A stretch of DNA of 64,000 nucleotides from contig CAYOLV010000001.1 in the NCBI GenBank assembly GCA_964404895.1, positions 372,001 to 436,000 of the forward strand, written 5' to 3'. Origin of the DNA: JBGSUZ01 sp964404895 (GTDB taxonomy: Bacteria > Bacillota > Clostridia > Peptostreptococcales > Acidaminobacteraceae). The notes under the pieces were generated by a model that was not told where the DNA came from, made no database searches, and saw only the letters and a program-made list of their open reading frames with translations. Below are positions 17,485-25,904 of this stretch, in pieces; position 1 is the stretch's first letter; every line of letters starts with the position of its first letter. A program made the translations under genes and the position numbers.

Positions 17485-18741
17485 GTGGAATTTTTAAATG
17501 TGAAAACTTTAGATGAAGCTATGACTTATAGCAAAGCGCTTGCCGCTCAAATACAATTGGAAAAGGAAACCGTTTCTTTGGGAGAATCCTTAAAGCGGTA
17601 TTTGGCAGAGTCTCTTCATGCTACGGAAGACTTGCCTGCGTTCAATCGTTCAACCGTGGATGGCTACGCTATTTGCCATGAAGATGTCAATGGGGCGAGC
17701 GAAGCCTTACCCAGCATTATCAAATTGATAGGTTCTGTGGAAATGGGCAGTTCTGAAAATTTGACCATCAGCAGAGGGGAAGCCGTTTATGTGCCTACTG
17801 GGGGTCAAGTGCCAGATGGAGCAGATGCAGTGGTCATGATTGAGCATTGTGATCAGCTAGAAAAAAGAAGTTTATTGGTTTTTCAGCCTGTTCATTTTAA
17901 TGAAAATATCAACCGCATTGGCGACGATGTTAAAAAAGGTCAACTGCTTCTGGAACAAGGCCATCGCATAGGTCCTCACGATATTGGTTTGATGGCAGCT
18001 TTTGGTCATTCACAGGTCTTGGTGTATAAACCCTTAAGGGTCAGCATTCTGTCTACTGGGGACGAGTTGGTAGACTGTGAACAGTCCCTGCAAGGCAGCC
18101 AAATTAGAGATATTAATGGATACGCCCTTGCGGCCAATGTTTTGGAAGATGGCTGCAAAGTGGTTAGAAGAAAAATTTTGCCAGACGATTACAGCGTTTT
18201 AAGAGAGCAAATGAAGAATTGCCTCATCGATTCAGATTTGATTTTACTTTCGGGCGGCAGTTCAGCAGGCGCGAAAGACCATACGAAAGAAGTGATTTTC
18301 TCCATGCCGGGAGGTAACCTTTGGACACATGGTTTAGCCATTAAACCGGGCAAGCCTACTTTGATTGGTTCTGCACTGGGAAAGCCTATTATCGGTTTGC
18401 CGGGACACCCTTCAGCGGCGCTGCTTTTATATCAGTTAGTGGTACAGCCTATTATCGAAGAAGTTTATCAAACCAAAGCCTTGAAACCAGTTGAAGTCGA
18501 TGCAGTTTTAGAAAGCCGAGTCCACGGCTCACCTGGGAAAGATACCTTTGTCATGGTGCAGTTGAAAAAGACTGAGGCAGGGCTACTTGCACAACCGATT
18601 TACGGCAAATCAGGTCTTATCAGTTTGATGGCAAAGACTTGTGGTTATATTCAAATTTCAAAAGATCAAGAAGGTCTTGAAGCACTTAGTCCTGTGAAGG
18701 TGTCGGTCATCCATCCTCAATTGATTCAGCGGGAGGTATAG
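17485..18741 (+). CDS. moeA: Molybdopterin molybdenumtransferase (MoeA), first copy
   Basis: 418 residues from a GTG after GAGAGGATC. MoeA inserts molybdate or tungstate into adenylylated pterin. Domain I/II motif LPAFNRSTVDGYAI, metal-site segment TGDELVD, and domain III SGGSSAGAKD, AIKPGKPT, GLPGHPSAALL; the C-terminal domain IV is present to residue about 415. It is followed two bases later by a second, PBP-fused MoeA. Such pairs occur in tungsten users, where one copy may favour W and the other Mo. Confidence 0.94.
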   Translation: MEFLNVKTLDEAMTYSKALAAQIQLEKETVSLGESLKRYLAESLHATEDLPAFNRSTVDGYAICHEDVNGASEALPSIIKLIGSVEMGSSENLTISRGEAVYVPTGGQVPDGADAVVMIEHCDQLEKRSLLVFQPVHFNENINRIGDDVKKGQLLLEQGHRIGPHDIGLMAAFGHSQVLVYKPLRVSILSTGDELVDCEQSLQGSQIRDINGYALAANVLEDGCKVVRRKILPDDYSVLREQMKNCLIDSDLILLSGGSSAGAKDHTKEVIFSMPGGNLWTHGLAIKPGKPTLIGSALGKPIIGLPGHPSAALLLYQLVVQPIIEEVYQTKALKPVEVDAVLESRVHGSPGKDTFVMVQLKKTEAGLLAQPIYGKSGLISLMAKTCGYIQISKDQEGLEALSPVKVSVIHPQLIQREV

Positions 18742-18742
18742 C

Positions 18743-20629
18743 ATGACTCAAAAAGTATATATTGACAACACTCCTGTGGAGTTGGCAAAAGAAACCTACT
18801 ACGATCGTTTGAATTGGCGCATTGCTGTCACCTTAGTGCCTGTGAGTCAAGCTGCTGGAAGAGTTACCTCAGAAGCTATCTTTGCCAAGTGTTCTTCGCC
18901 AGCTCACCCGTGTGCAGCTATGGACGGCATTGCAGTGAAGGCATCAAAGACCAAGGAAGCCAACGAACGCAGTCCTCTGACTCTGAAACTTCATGAAGAT
19001 TTTGATTGGATCAATACGGGAAACTTAGTCCCAGCAGGTTACAACAGTGTCATAATGATTGAAGATGTCATTCCAAAAGACCCAGACCATATCCAGTTGA
19101 TTGCCCCAGCCATTCCGTGGCAGCATATTCGCCAAGTGGGTGAAGATTTAGTGGAAGGGGAAATGATTATTCCTTCTGGTCATCGAATAGCGCCTCAAGA
19201 CTTAGGGGCATTACTCAGCGGAGGTATATGGGAAATTCCAGTTTTGGATCAACCTAGAATTGGCATTTTACCTACTGGCAATGAAATTGTTCAAACTCTT
19301 TCTCAAATGGAAAAAGGAAAAATCATGGACTCCACATCTCCAGTATTGGCTGCTTTAGCCACGGAACTTGGAGGGACACCTCAAATATATGAAGCGGCTC
19401 CAGACGACTATGAAGCCCTTAAAAATGCCATACAGACTGCATTATCCGAAAATGATATTTTAGTCACCATTGCAGGGTCTTCCACGGGGTCAAAAGATTT
19501 TACCGCACAAGTGATTGCCTCAGAAGGTGATGTTATTATACACGGTGTTGCCATGAAACCGGGTAAACCCACTATTTTAGGCATTATAAATGGAAAGCCC
19601 ATCATCGGCTTGCCCGGGTACCCAGCCTCTTCTTATTTGGCATTTAGAACCTTTGTAGAGCCTTTACTCAGGAATTTCCAGCCACCAGTGAGAAAAGTGA
19701 TAAAAGCGGCACTGACTCAGAGAATTGTCTCCTCACTTAAGCATGAGGAACACATTCGAGTGACTTTAGGCTATATGAATGAACAGTATATTGCCACGCC
19801 CCTGAGCCGACAAGCAAGTTCAACCATGAGTTTGGTGAAAGCCGATGGCCTCCTTAAAATACCAAGAAATTCGGAAGGCATGGAAAGTGGTTCATTAGCT
19901 GAAATTGAACTTTACCATGAACCTGAAGAAATCCAAGAAAAGTTGGTACTAATTGGAAGTCATGATTTAATTTTAGATCTGATTGCAGATCAAATGCCCC
20001 TCACCTCAGCCCATGCAGGGAGTTTAGGAGGGGTTCTGGCAATCAAGCGAAAAGAATGTCACGCCGCCAGTGTTCACCTTTTAGATGAGGAAACGGGCGT
20101 GTATAACCAATATTTAAAAGAGCAGTATTTTGAAAAGGATGGAGTTCTTCTTCTGGAAGGGGTTAAGCGTCTTCAAGGCATTATGGTCAAGCCGGGAAAT
20201 CCTAAGCAAATTAAAAGTGTAGCGGATCTTAACCGAGGAGACATCGCCATTATCAACCGACAAAGAGGAGCAGGCACCAGACAGCTTCTCGACTATGAGC
20301 TTAAAAAGTGTGGTCTGTCTCCAAATCAGATCAACGGTTATGAGAGAGAGGTCAATACCCACTTGGCAGTAGCTGTCACGGTAAAAAATGACGACGCTGA
20401 TGCAGGCTTAGGCATATACGCCGCAGCCGCTCAAATGGGATTAGAATTCATCCCTATAGGGTATGAATCTTATGACTTCTTACTGAGAAAAGAGGCTTAC
20501 GAAGACCCTCGATTACAACACCTCATCCGTATTCTCCAATCCGAAAAATTTAAAATGCAACTGGAAGCCATTGGCGGATACAAATTGGAATCCCCGGGTC
20601 ATATTCTATTTGGAGGTGAAGGTCTGTGA
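18743..20629 (+). CDS. MoeA-like protein fused to a periplasmic-binding-like domain, second copy
   Basis: 628 residues. Residues 1 to about 400 are MoeA: HPCAAMDGIAV, LPTGNEIVQT, AGSSTGSKDFT, AMKPGKPT, GLPGYPASSYL. Residues about 400-628 are a PBP-like (PF12727-type) domain: VLIGSHDLILDLIA, RQRGAGTRQLLDYEL, VAVTVKNDDADAGLGIYAAA. That domain usually recognises an oxyanion, so it may present molybdate or tungstate to the catalytic part, or act as a sensor. It is intracellular: no signal peptide is visible. Tandem with the plain moeA upstream; TGA overlaps the GTG of moaA. Confidence 0.93.
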   Translation: MTQKVYIDNTPVELAKETYYDRLNWRIAVTLVPVSQAAGRVTSEAIFAKCSSPAHPCAAMDGIAVKASKTKEANERSPLTLKLHEDFDWINTGNLVPAGYNSVIMIEDVIPKDPDHIQLIAPAIPWQHIRQVGEDLVEGEMIIPSGHRIAPQDLGALLSGGIWEIPVLDQPRIGILPTGNEIVQTLSQMEKGKIMDSTSPVLAALATELGGTPQIYEAAPDDYEALKNAIQTALSENDILVTIAGSSTGSKDFTAQVIASEGDVIIHGVAMKPGKPTILGIINGKPIIGLPGYPASSYLAFRTFVEPLLRNFQPPVRKVIKAALTQRIVSSLKHEEHIRVTLGYMNEQYIATPLSRQASSTMSLVKADGLLKIPRNSEGMESGSLAEIELYHEPEEIQEKLVLIGSHDLILDLIADQMPLTSAHAGSLGGVLAIKRKECHAASVHLLDEETGVYNQYLKEQYFEKDGVLLLEGVKRLQGIMVKPGNPKQIKSVADLNRGDIAIINRQRGAGTRQLLDYELKKCGLSPNQINGYEREVNTHLAVAVTVKNDDADAGLGIYAAAAQMGLEFIPIGYESYDFLLRKEAYEDPRLQHLIRILQSEKFKMQLEAIGGYKLESPGHILFGGEGL

Positions 20630-21582
20630 AGGATGCTTATGGAAGATCGTTAAAGTACCTCAGAGTATCGGTTACAGACCGTTGCAATTTACGTTGCCGC
20701 TATTGTATGCCTGCAGAGGGCATTGAAAAAATACAACACGAAAACGTCCTTTCCTTGGAGTCGATTGAGACCATGGTGAGAGCTATGGCAGAACTTGGCG
20801 TTGAAAAAGTTAGACTTACCGGAGGAGAACCTCTGATTCGGCACGGCATTATAGATCTTGTGAGAAATCTGAGCCGAATAGAAGGTATTAAAGAATTGGT
20901 ACTGACCACCAATGGCTTGAAATTAGCCAATATGGCGGCTGACTTAAAGGCGGCGGGTTTGAAACGGGTCAACATCAGTTTAGATACTTTAGACCCTAAA
21001 AAGTTTGAATATATGACCCGTGGCGGGAAGCTTCAAGATGTTCTAGACGCCATTGAAGTGGCAAAACGTGAAGGCCTTACCCCTATTAAAATCAATGTGG
21101 TTCTCATTCGCGGCTTTAACGATGATGAAATTGCGGATTTTGTAGAGTGGACGCGCACAGAACCCATTGAAATTCGGTTCATTGAATTGATGCCCATTGG
21201 AGAAGTGGCCACATGGTCTTCGGAAAAATTTATGTCCAATCAGGCTGTTTTAGAAAGTATGCCGGAACTAGAGCCATGCGAAGGAACAGATCCAGCATCC
21301 CCTGCCACAATGTATCAGCTTCAGGGTGGCAAAGGCCGTATAGGTTTAATCAGCCCTATTTCCTGCAAGTTCTGTGAACATTGCAATCGATTGAGACTGA
21401 CCTCTACAGGAGAAATGAAGTATTGTCTTCATTCCAATGAAGAAACGAATTTAAAGCCTTATTTAAATGATCTTTCAGCTATGAAAGAAGCTATTTTCCA
21501 GGCCGTTCAGTTAAAGCCCCGCCAGCATCGACTGGAAGAGGGGCATATCATCAGCAGAAATATGGTTGAAGTAGGAGGCTAG
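20626..21582 (+). CDS. moaA: GTP 3',8-cyclase (radical SAM)
   Basis: 318 residues from a GTG overlapping the previous stop. It rearranges GTP to 3',8-cyclo-H2GTP, first step of pterin cofactor synthesis. The N-terminal [4Fe-4S]/SAM cluster is held by C20, C24 and C27 (CNLRCRYC). The C-terminal substrate cluster is held by CKFCEHCNRLRLT and the later Cys in KYCLHS. A GG-like C-terminal end (VEVGG) matches the family, where the last glycines help catalysis. Next gene moaC acts on its product. Confidence 0.97.
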   Translation: MKDAYGRSLKYLRVSVTDRCNLRCRYCMPAEGIEKIQHENVLSLESIETMVRAMAELGVEKVRLTGGEPLIRHGIIDLVRNLSRIEGIKELVLTTNGLKLANMAADLKAAGLKRVNISLDTLDPKKFEYMTRGGKLQDVLDAIEVAKREGLTPIKINVVLIRGFNDDEIADFVEWTRTEPIEIRFIELMPIGEVATWSSEKFMSNQAVLESMPELEPCEGTDPASPATMYQLQGGKGRIGLISPISCKFCEHCNRLRLTSTGEMKYCLHSNEETNLKPYLNDLSAMKEAIFQAVQLKPRQHRLEEGHIISRNMVEVGG

Positions 21583-21583
21583 A

Positions 21584-22075
21584 ATGAAGGGCAGTCCATT
21601 GACACATTTTAACGCGGCAGGCAGAGGGCATATGGTAGAGGTCACTGATAAAATAGACACTTACCGCCGAGCCACTGCTGAGGCTTGGGTATACATGAAT
21701 AAAGAGACCATGGTATTGATCAAAGAGGGCAGAGCTGCCAAGGGTGATGTATTAGGCGTTGCCCAGATAGCAGGAATTATGGGAGCGAAAAAGACCAGTG
21801 ATATCATTCCCATGTGCCATCCCTTAGCTCTTACAGGTGTAGATTTGAATTTTGAGTTAGGTGAAGATTCCCTTCGTATTGAAGGCATAGTGACCACCTT
21901 TGGAAAGACGGGGGTTGAAATGGAAGCCCTTTCAGCGGTCTCCATTGCGGCACTCACCATTTATGATATGTGCAAGGCAGTGGATAAAGGTATGGAAATA
22001 GGCGGTATTGCCCTGTTGTCAAAAACAGGAGGTAAATCAGGTGAATATAAAAGGGGAGAATCCATTCATGAGTAA
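21584..22075 (+). CDS. moaC: Cyclic pyranopterin monophosphate synthase
   Basis: 163 residues. Converts 3',8-cyclo-H2GTP to cPMP with moaA. Conserved segments: LTHFNAAGRGHMVEVTDK at the start, IPMCHPLALTGVDL (active-site region), and GVEMEALSAVSIAALTIYDMCKAVDKGM. ATG follows AGGAGGCTAG. Its end overlaps the MOSC gene by 8 nt. Confidence 0.97.
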   Translation: MKGSPLTHFNAAGRGHMVEVTDKIDTYRRATAEAWVYMNKETMVLIKEGRAAKGDVLGVAQIAGIMGAKKTSDIIPMCHPLALTGVDLNFELGEDSLRIEGIVTTFGKTGVEMEALSAVSIAALTIYDMCKAVDKGMEIGGIALLSKTGGKSGEYKRGESIHE

Positions 22076-22511
22076 ACAAATGGGAACTGTCATTGCAATC
22101 AATATCAGCAAGGTAAAGGGTGTTATCAAAGAGTCTATTTCCTCGGGAGAATTTCAAGAAGATTTCGGTCTTGTAGGAGATGCCCACGCAGGTAAATGGC
22201 ACCGTCAGGTCAGTTTATTGGCTCAAGAGAGCATTGATAAAATGACGCAGATTGGTATTGAAGGTCTTTGCAGCGGCAAATTTGCTGAAAATATTACAAC
22301 TCAGGGCATTATTCTCCATGAACTTCCTGTAGGCACTCAAGTTAAAATAGGCGAGACCATTCACGAAGTCACTCAAATTGGTAAAGAGTGTCACAGTGGT
22401 TGCGCTATTAAGGTACAGGTAGGCCAGTGCATTATGCCTAAAGAGGGCATTTTCACAAGGGTCATTAAAGGTGGGGTCATTTATGCAGGTGACACCATAG
22501 AAGTGTTATAA
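22068..22511 (+). CDS. MOSC-domain protein
   Basis: 147 residues from ATG 22068 (ribosome site GGGGAGAA); a longer in-frame ATG at 22008 lies within moaC. Single MOSC domain: GDAHAGKWHRQVSLLAQESID, SGKFAENITTQGI, LPVGTQVKIGE, and the conserved cysteine in GKECHSGCAI. Stand-alone MOSC proteins of this YiiM/MoaC-linked type are thought to bind or modify the pterin cofactor (sulfur carriage); the exact job is unproved. In clostridia they often sit next to moaC, as here. Only 8 nt separate its stop from the riboswitch aptamer. Confidence 0.92.
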   Translation: MSKQMGTVIAINISKVKGVIKESISSGEFQEDFGLVGDAHAGKWHRQVSLLAQESIDKMTQIGIEGLCSGKFAENITTQGIILHELPVGTQVKIGETIHEVTQIGKECHSGCAIKVQVGQCIMPKEGIFTRVIKGGVIYAGDTIEVL

Positions 22512-22519
22512 CCTAGTCG

Positions 22520-22616
22520 CTAAATCCGAGTCAACAGCTCTAAAGCCAACGCTATGAGTTTAGACCAATGGGTACGTCGGGAAACTGACTTGCCTCCCGC
22601 TTTGGAAAGGATTTGG
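22520..22616 (+). ncRNA. Moco/Tuco riboswitch aptamer upstream of AOR
   Basis: The core ACTGACTTGCCTCCCGC followed by TTTGGAAAGG matches the conserved 3' half of the Moco RNA motif (compare the E. coli moaA leader: GACTTCGCCTCCCGTATCTGGAAAGG). The 5' conserved GAGTCAAC is also present. Closing helix P1 is 8 bp: CTAAATCC at 22520-22527 with GGATTTGG at 22609-22616. The segment that holds stem P3 in E. coli is about 9 nt shorter here, as in the variants proposed to sense tungsten cofactor. It sits directly upstream of a tungsten enzyme. Annotated by motif recall, not a covariance search. Confidence 0.85.
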
Positions 22617-22633
22617 AATAAAAACCATTCATT

Positions 22634-22672
22634 CAGTGCAGCCCTTATTTTTAAACGATGAGTGCTGCGCTG
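22634..22672 (+). promoter_or_regulatory. Stem-loop between riboswitch aptamer and AOR ribosome site
   Basis: CAGTGCAGC at 22634-22642 pairs with GCTGCGCTG at 22664-22672 (9 bp with one G-U). There is no T-run after it, so it is not a classic terminator. It may be part of the expression platform or an mRNA-stabilising hairpin. The AOR ribosome site GGAGG (22687-22691) is also complementary to CCTCC (22593-22597) inside the aptamer. Confidence 0.6.
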
Positions 22673-22697
22673 GCCAAACGCGAAAAGGAGGAAAAGT

Positions 22698-24488
22698 ATG
22701 TACGGTTATCAAGGTAAGATCCTCAGAGTCAACCTCAGTGCAGGTACTTGCACCACAGAAGCGTTAGAACTGGATAAAGCAAAGAAATTTATCGGTGGTC
22801 GTGGTCTGGGTACAAAACTCTTCATGGAAGAAGTTTCTCCAACTATTGAGCCTTTCGATGAAGCCAACAAACTGATTGTAGCTACGGGGCCTTTAACAGG
22901 GACACCAACGCCTACAGGCGGTCGTTACATGGTCGTGACTAAGTCACCACTTACAGGCACTATTGCTTGTTCAAACTCAGGCGGTTACTGGGGCGCAGAA
23001 TTAAAATTTGCAGGCTACGATGTGATCATCATTGAAGGCAAAGCCAAAGAACCTGTTTACTTGATGATTGAAGACGACAAAGTGGAAATTCGTAAAGCGG
23101 CACACATCTGGGGCAAAGTGGTTTCAGAAACTACTAAAATTTTACAACAAGAAATTCCAGAAAAGTCAAGAGTCATGACTATTGGCCCTGCTGGTGAAAA
23201 GTTATCTTACATGGCTGCCATTATGAACGAAGTGGACAGAGCTGCTGGCAGATCTGGAGTAGGCGCTGTTATGGGTTCTAAGAACCTTAAGGCGATTACT
23301 GTCAGAGGGACTCAAAAGGTTGCTGTAGCCAATGAAGAGGCTTTAAAAGAAGTTGTTAAATCTTGTACAACTAAAATTAGAGAGAATGGTGTTACAGGTC
23401 AAGGTCTTCCAACTTACGGCACCGCAGTACTTGTAAATATTATCAACGAAAATGGCGTATTCCCAGTGAATAACTTCCAAACTTCTCACTTTGATAGAGC
23501 GGAAGAAATCAGTGGTGAAACCCTCACTGAAAAATACTTGGTTCGCAAAGACCCTTGTTACAGATGTCCTATCGCTTGCGGTCGCTATTGTAAGGTAGAC
23601 GATATTGAAGGCGGCGGCCCTGAATATGAAACAATTTGGGCATTTGGTGGAGACTGTGGCGTATCGGATATGGGCGCGGTCATTAAAGCCAACTACTGGT
23701 GTAACGAAATGGGTCTGGATACAATTTCAACAGGAGCAACCATTGCAGCTGCTATGGAACTCTTCCAAAAAGGGCTTATCACTCCGTCTGAATTAGGTGG
23801 CATTCCACTTGAATTCGGCAATAATGATGCGGTGGTCACTTGGACGAAGATGATCGGCATGAGAGAAGGTTTTGGCGATAAAATGGCAGACGGTTCTTAC
23901 CGTTTAGCGGATTCTTACGGCGTTCCAGAACTTTCAATGTCTGTTAAAAAGCAAGAACTTCCTGCGTATGACCCAAGAGGGATTCAAGGACAAGCCTTGC
24001 AATATGCAACTTCTAACAGAGGCGGTTGCCACGTTAGAGGCTACATGATCTCACCTGAAATTTTAGGTCTTCCTGAAAAATTAGACCGTTTCACATTAGA
24101 AGGCAAAGCGGCATGGGTTAAAATATTCCAAGATTTGACAGCGTTTATTGATGCCTCTGGTCTTTGCTTATTTACATCCTTTGCTATGGGCGCACAAGAC
24201 TATGCTGACATGATTTCTGCAGTCATTGGCGTGGATATGTCCGCTGAAGATGTTCTCACTTCTGGCGAGCGCATCTGGAATATTGAGCGTCAGTTCAATT
24301 TAGCAGCAGGCATTTCACCAGCTCAAGATACTTTACCGAAGAGACTCCTTCAAGACGAAATTGTGGATGGACCATCTAAGGGCAGTATCACTCACCTCTC
24401 TGTATTACTTCCTGAGTATTACAACCTTCGTGGTTGGGGTACAGATGGCATTCCTACAGCCGAGAGAAAGGCATTGCTTGGCTTATAG
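22698..24488 (+). CDS. aor: Tungsten-dependent aldehyde ferredoxin oxidoreductase
   Basis: 596 residues from ATG 22698, 6 nt after AAGGAGG; an in-frame upstream ATG (22662) lies in the leader hairpin. It interconverts aldehydes and carboxylates with ferredoxin. N-terminal GYQGKILRVNL and FIGGRGLG are family signatures. The [4Fe-4S] ligands are C287, C290, C294 and C490, nearly the same numbers as in the Pyrococcus furiosus enzyme (288, 291, 295, 494). The cofactor is tungsten with two pterins and no nucleotide, which agrees with the lack of mobA nearby. Followed by the radical-SAM partner, MoaD and ThiF genes. Confidence 0.96.
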   Translation: MYGYQGKILRVNLSAGTCTTEALELDKAKKFIGGRGLGTKLFMEEVSPTIEPFDEANKLIVATGPLTGTPTPTGGRYMVVTKSPLTGTIACSNSGGYWGAELKFAGYDVIIIEGKAKEPVYLMIEDDKVEIRKAAHIWGKVVSETTKILQQEIPEKSRVMTIGPAGEKLSYMAAIMNEVDRAAGRSGVGAVMGSKNLKAITVRGTQKVAVANEEALKEVVKSCTTKIRENGVTGQGLPTYGTAVLVNIINENGVFPVNNFQTSHFDRAEEISGETLTEKYLVRKDPCYRCPIACGRYCKVDDIEGGGPEYETIWAFGGDCGVSDMGAVIKANYWCNEMGLDTISTGATIAAAMELFQKGLITPSELGGIPLEFGNNDAVVTWTKMIGMREGFGDKMADGSYRLADSYGVPELSMSVKKQELPAYDPRGIQGQALQYATSNRGGCHVRGYMISPEILGLPEKLDRFTLEGKAAWVKIFQDLTAFIDASGLCLFTSFAMGAQDYADMISAVIGVDMSAEDVLTSGERIWNIERQFNLAAGISPAQDTLPKRLLQDEIVDGPSKGSITHLSVLLPEYYNLRGWGTDGIPTAERKALLGL

Positions 24489-24515
24489 TTTTCAGTCTTA
24501 GGCCAGTAGAATGAG

Positions 24516-24550
24516 GCCCCGAGTGTAGGTTGTCTACACAAGGGGCTTTC
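24516..24550 (+). terminator. Weak terminator or attenuator after AOR
   Basis: GCCCC-GA-GTGTAG pairs with CTACAC-AA-GGGGC around GTTGT, followed by TTTCTCTT, an imperfect U-tract. Leaky termination would make AOR more abundant than the downstream maturation genes. Confidence 0.65.
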
Positions 24551-24570
24551 TCTTAAGGAGGTGTCTGCCC

Positions 24571-25608
24571 TTGCCTTTAAAGAAACTCTGTATTGAACTG
24601 ACAGATTACTGTAATTTAAACTGTGACATGTGTTACCGAAAAACGTGGACCCATGCCGCAGGACATATGAATTTTAAACTGCTGGACAGCTTACTCCTGC
24701 AAATTCAGCAAAGTGAGAACCTTACTGAAATTGTTTTAGGGGGCATAGGAGAACCTACCTGTCACCCTAGGTTTAATGAGGTTTTAGAAACCCTTAAAGA
24801 TTATCAACTCAGCGTGACCACCAATGGAACTACTCTGGGATCAAATATCTGTGAGAATTTAGCCCGCTTTGCCAACCGAATTGTGGTGTCTATAGATGGC
24901 ACTGCTGAACAATTTCAAAGGATCAGAGGTTATGACTATTTGAAGCTGACCCAAAACTTGAAAAAGCTTCAAGCGTTGCGAGGTATAGGTGGGAATCGAC
25001 ATGAACTGGTCATTCAAATGGTGTTGTCCAGTCAAAATGAAAAAGATGTCCCAGACATTATTGCCCTGTGTGCTGAGCTTCAAGCCAGTGAGCTGATTTT
25101 GTCCAATCTGGTGCCTGTAACGGTGGAACAGACGTGTCAGATTCTATACACCCAAGGGGATAATGGGGAGATGCTTCTCAAACAACGGCACTGGCGAAAT
25201 TTGGCCATGAGGAAAGGTTTAGCCTTAAAACTGACAGAAAGCAAGCTCAAAACAGATCGCTATTGCCGATTTATAGAACAGCAAGCTGGCGTTATTACAG
25301 CAGGGGGAGAACTTGTTCCTTGTTACCGCTTAGCCCATGAGGGTACAGAGTTTGTATTTGGCAGACCTAAACAGATCAGTCGTTACAGTTTTGGAAATTT
25401 GGCAGAAGAAAAGCTTGAAAACGTTTGGGCATCAGAAGCCTATAAAGTCTTTAGGAACATGGTTAAAGGAAATCGGTACCCGTCTTGTCCTGACTGTGAC
25501 TTAGCAGATGGCTGTGACTATGTGAACAACACAGAAGGGGATTGCTACGGTAACGGGCCTTCTTGTGCAGATTGCCTTTGGTCTAGAAACATCGTTTATT
25601 GTGTCTGA
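24571..25608 (+). CDS. Radical SAM/SPASM protein, tungsten-cofactor oxidoreductase maturase type
   Basis: 345 residues from a TTG 8 nt after AAGGAGGT. The N-terminal SAM cluster motif is CNLNCDMC in LTDYCNLNCDMCYRK. A C-terminal SPASM-like region is rich in cysteines (CPDCDLADGCDY, DCYGNGPSCADCLW), holding extra Fe-S clusters. A family of this build is regularly encoded next to AOR-type tungsten enzymes and is named in family databases as a tungsten cofactor oxidoreductase radical SAM maturase; its reaction has not been shown. No short ribosomal peptide substrate is visible nearby, so AOR itself or its cofactor is the likely target. Confidence 0.88.
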   Translation: MPLKKLCIELTDYCNLNCDMCYRKTWTHAAGHMNFKLLDSLLLQIQQSENLTEIVLGGIGEPTCHPRFNEVLETLKDYQLSVTTNGTTLGSNICENLARFANRIVVSIDGTAEQFQRIRGYDYLKLTQNLKKLQALRGIGGNRHELVIQMVLSSQNEKDVPDIIALCAELQASELILSNLVPVTVEQTCQILYTQGDNGEMLLKQRHWRNLAMRKGLALKLTESKLKTDRYCRFIEQQAGVITAGGELVPCYRLAHEGTEFVFGRPKQISRYSFGNLAEEKLENVWASEAYKVFRNMVKGNRYPSCPDCDLADGCDYVNNTEGDCYGNGPSCADCLWSRNIVYCV

Positions 25609-25679
25609 TGAGAAATTCGAAGGGTTTAATTAAAAATTGGAAAGTCTTTGCATGAAAGTGTAAATAGGGAGGTGAGCCT

Positions 25680-25904
25680 TTGGAAATTAAAGTACGTTTG
25701 TTTGCGACTTTGAGAATTGATCGTGGCAAAGAGCTGATGTTAACCCTTGATGAACCGGCGACCCCTCAGAAAATTATTGAAGCCTTAAACATCCCGCCAG
25801 AAGATGTGGCAATACTCCTCATTAACGGACGTGATGGCCTACTGGAAACACCGCTGAAATTGGAAGATGTGGTTTCCATATTCCCGCCTGTTGGAGGTGG
25901 CTGA
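25680..25904 (+). CDS. MoaD/ThiS-family sulfur carrier
   Basis: 74 residues from a TTG after GGGAGGTGAG. Beta-grasp ubiquitin-like protein: VRLFATLRIDRG at the start, VAILLINGRDG, and the C-terminal PPVGGG whose terminal glycine is adenylylated and thiocarboxylated. It overlaps the ThiF-like gene by one base, so the two act as carrier and activator, probably supplying the dithiolene sulfur of the AOR pterin. No moaE is present in the window. Confidence 0.9.
   Translation: MEIKVRLFATLRIDRGKELMLTLDEPATPQKIIEALNIPPEDVAILLINGRDGLLETPLKLEDVVSIFPPVGGG

Noticed and set aside
22662..22697. Upstream ATG start for AOR
   Set aside because: It lies in the leader hairpin and lacks a ribosome site; the family N-terminus begins at 22698.
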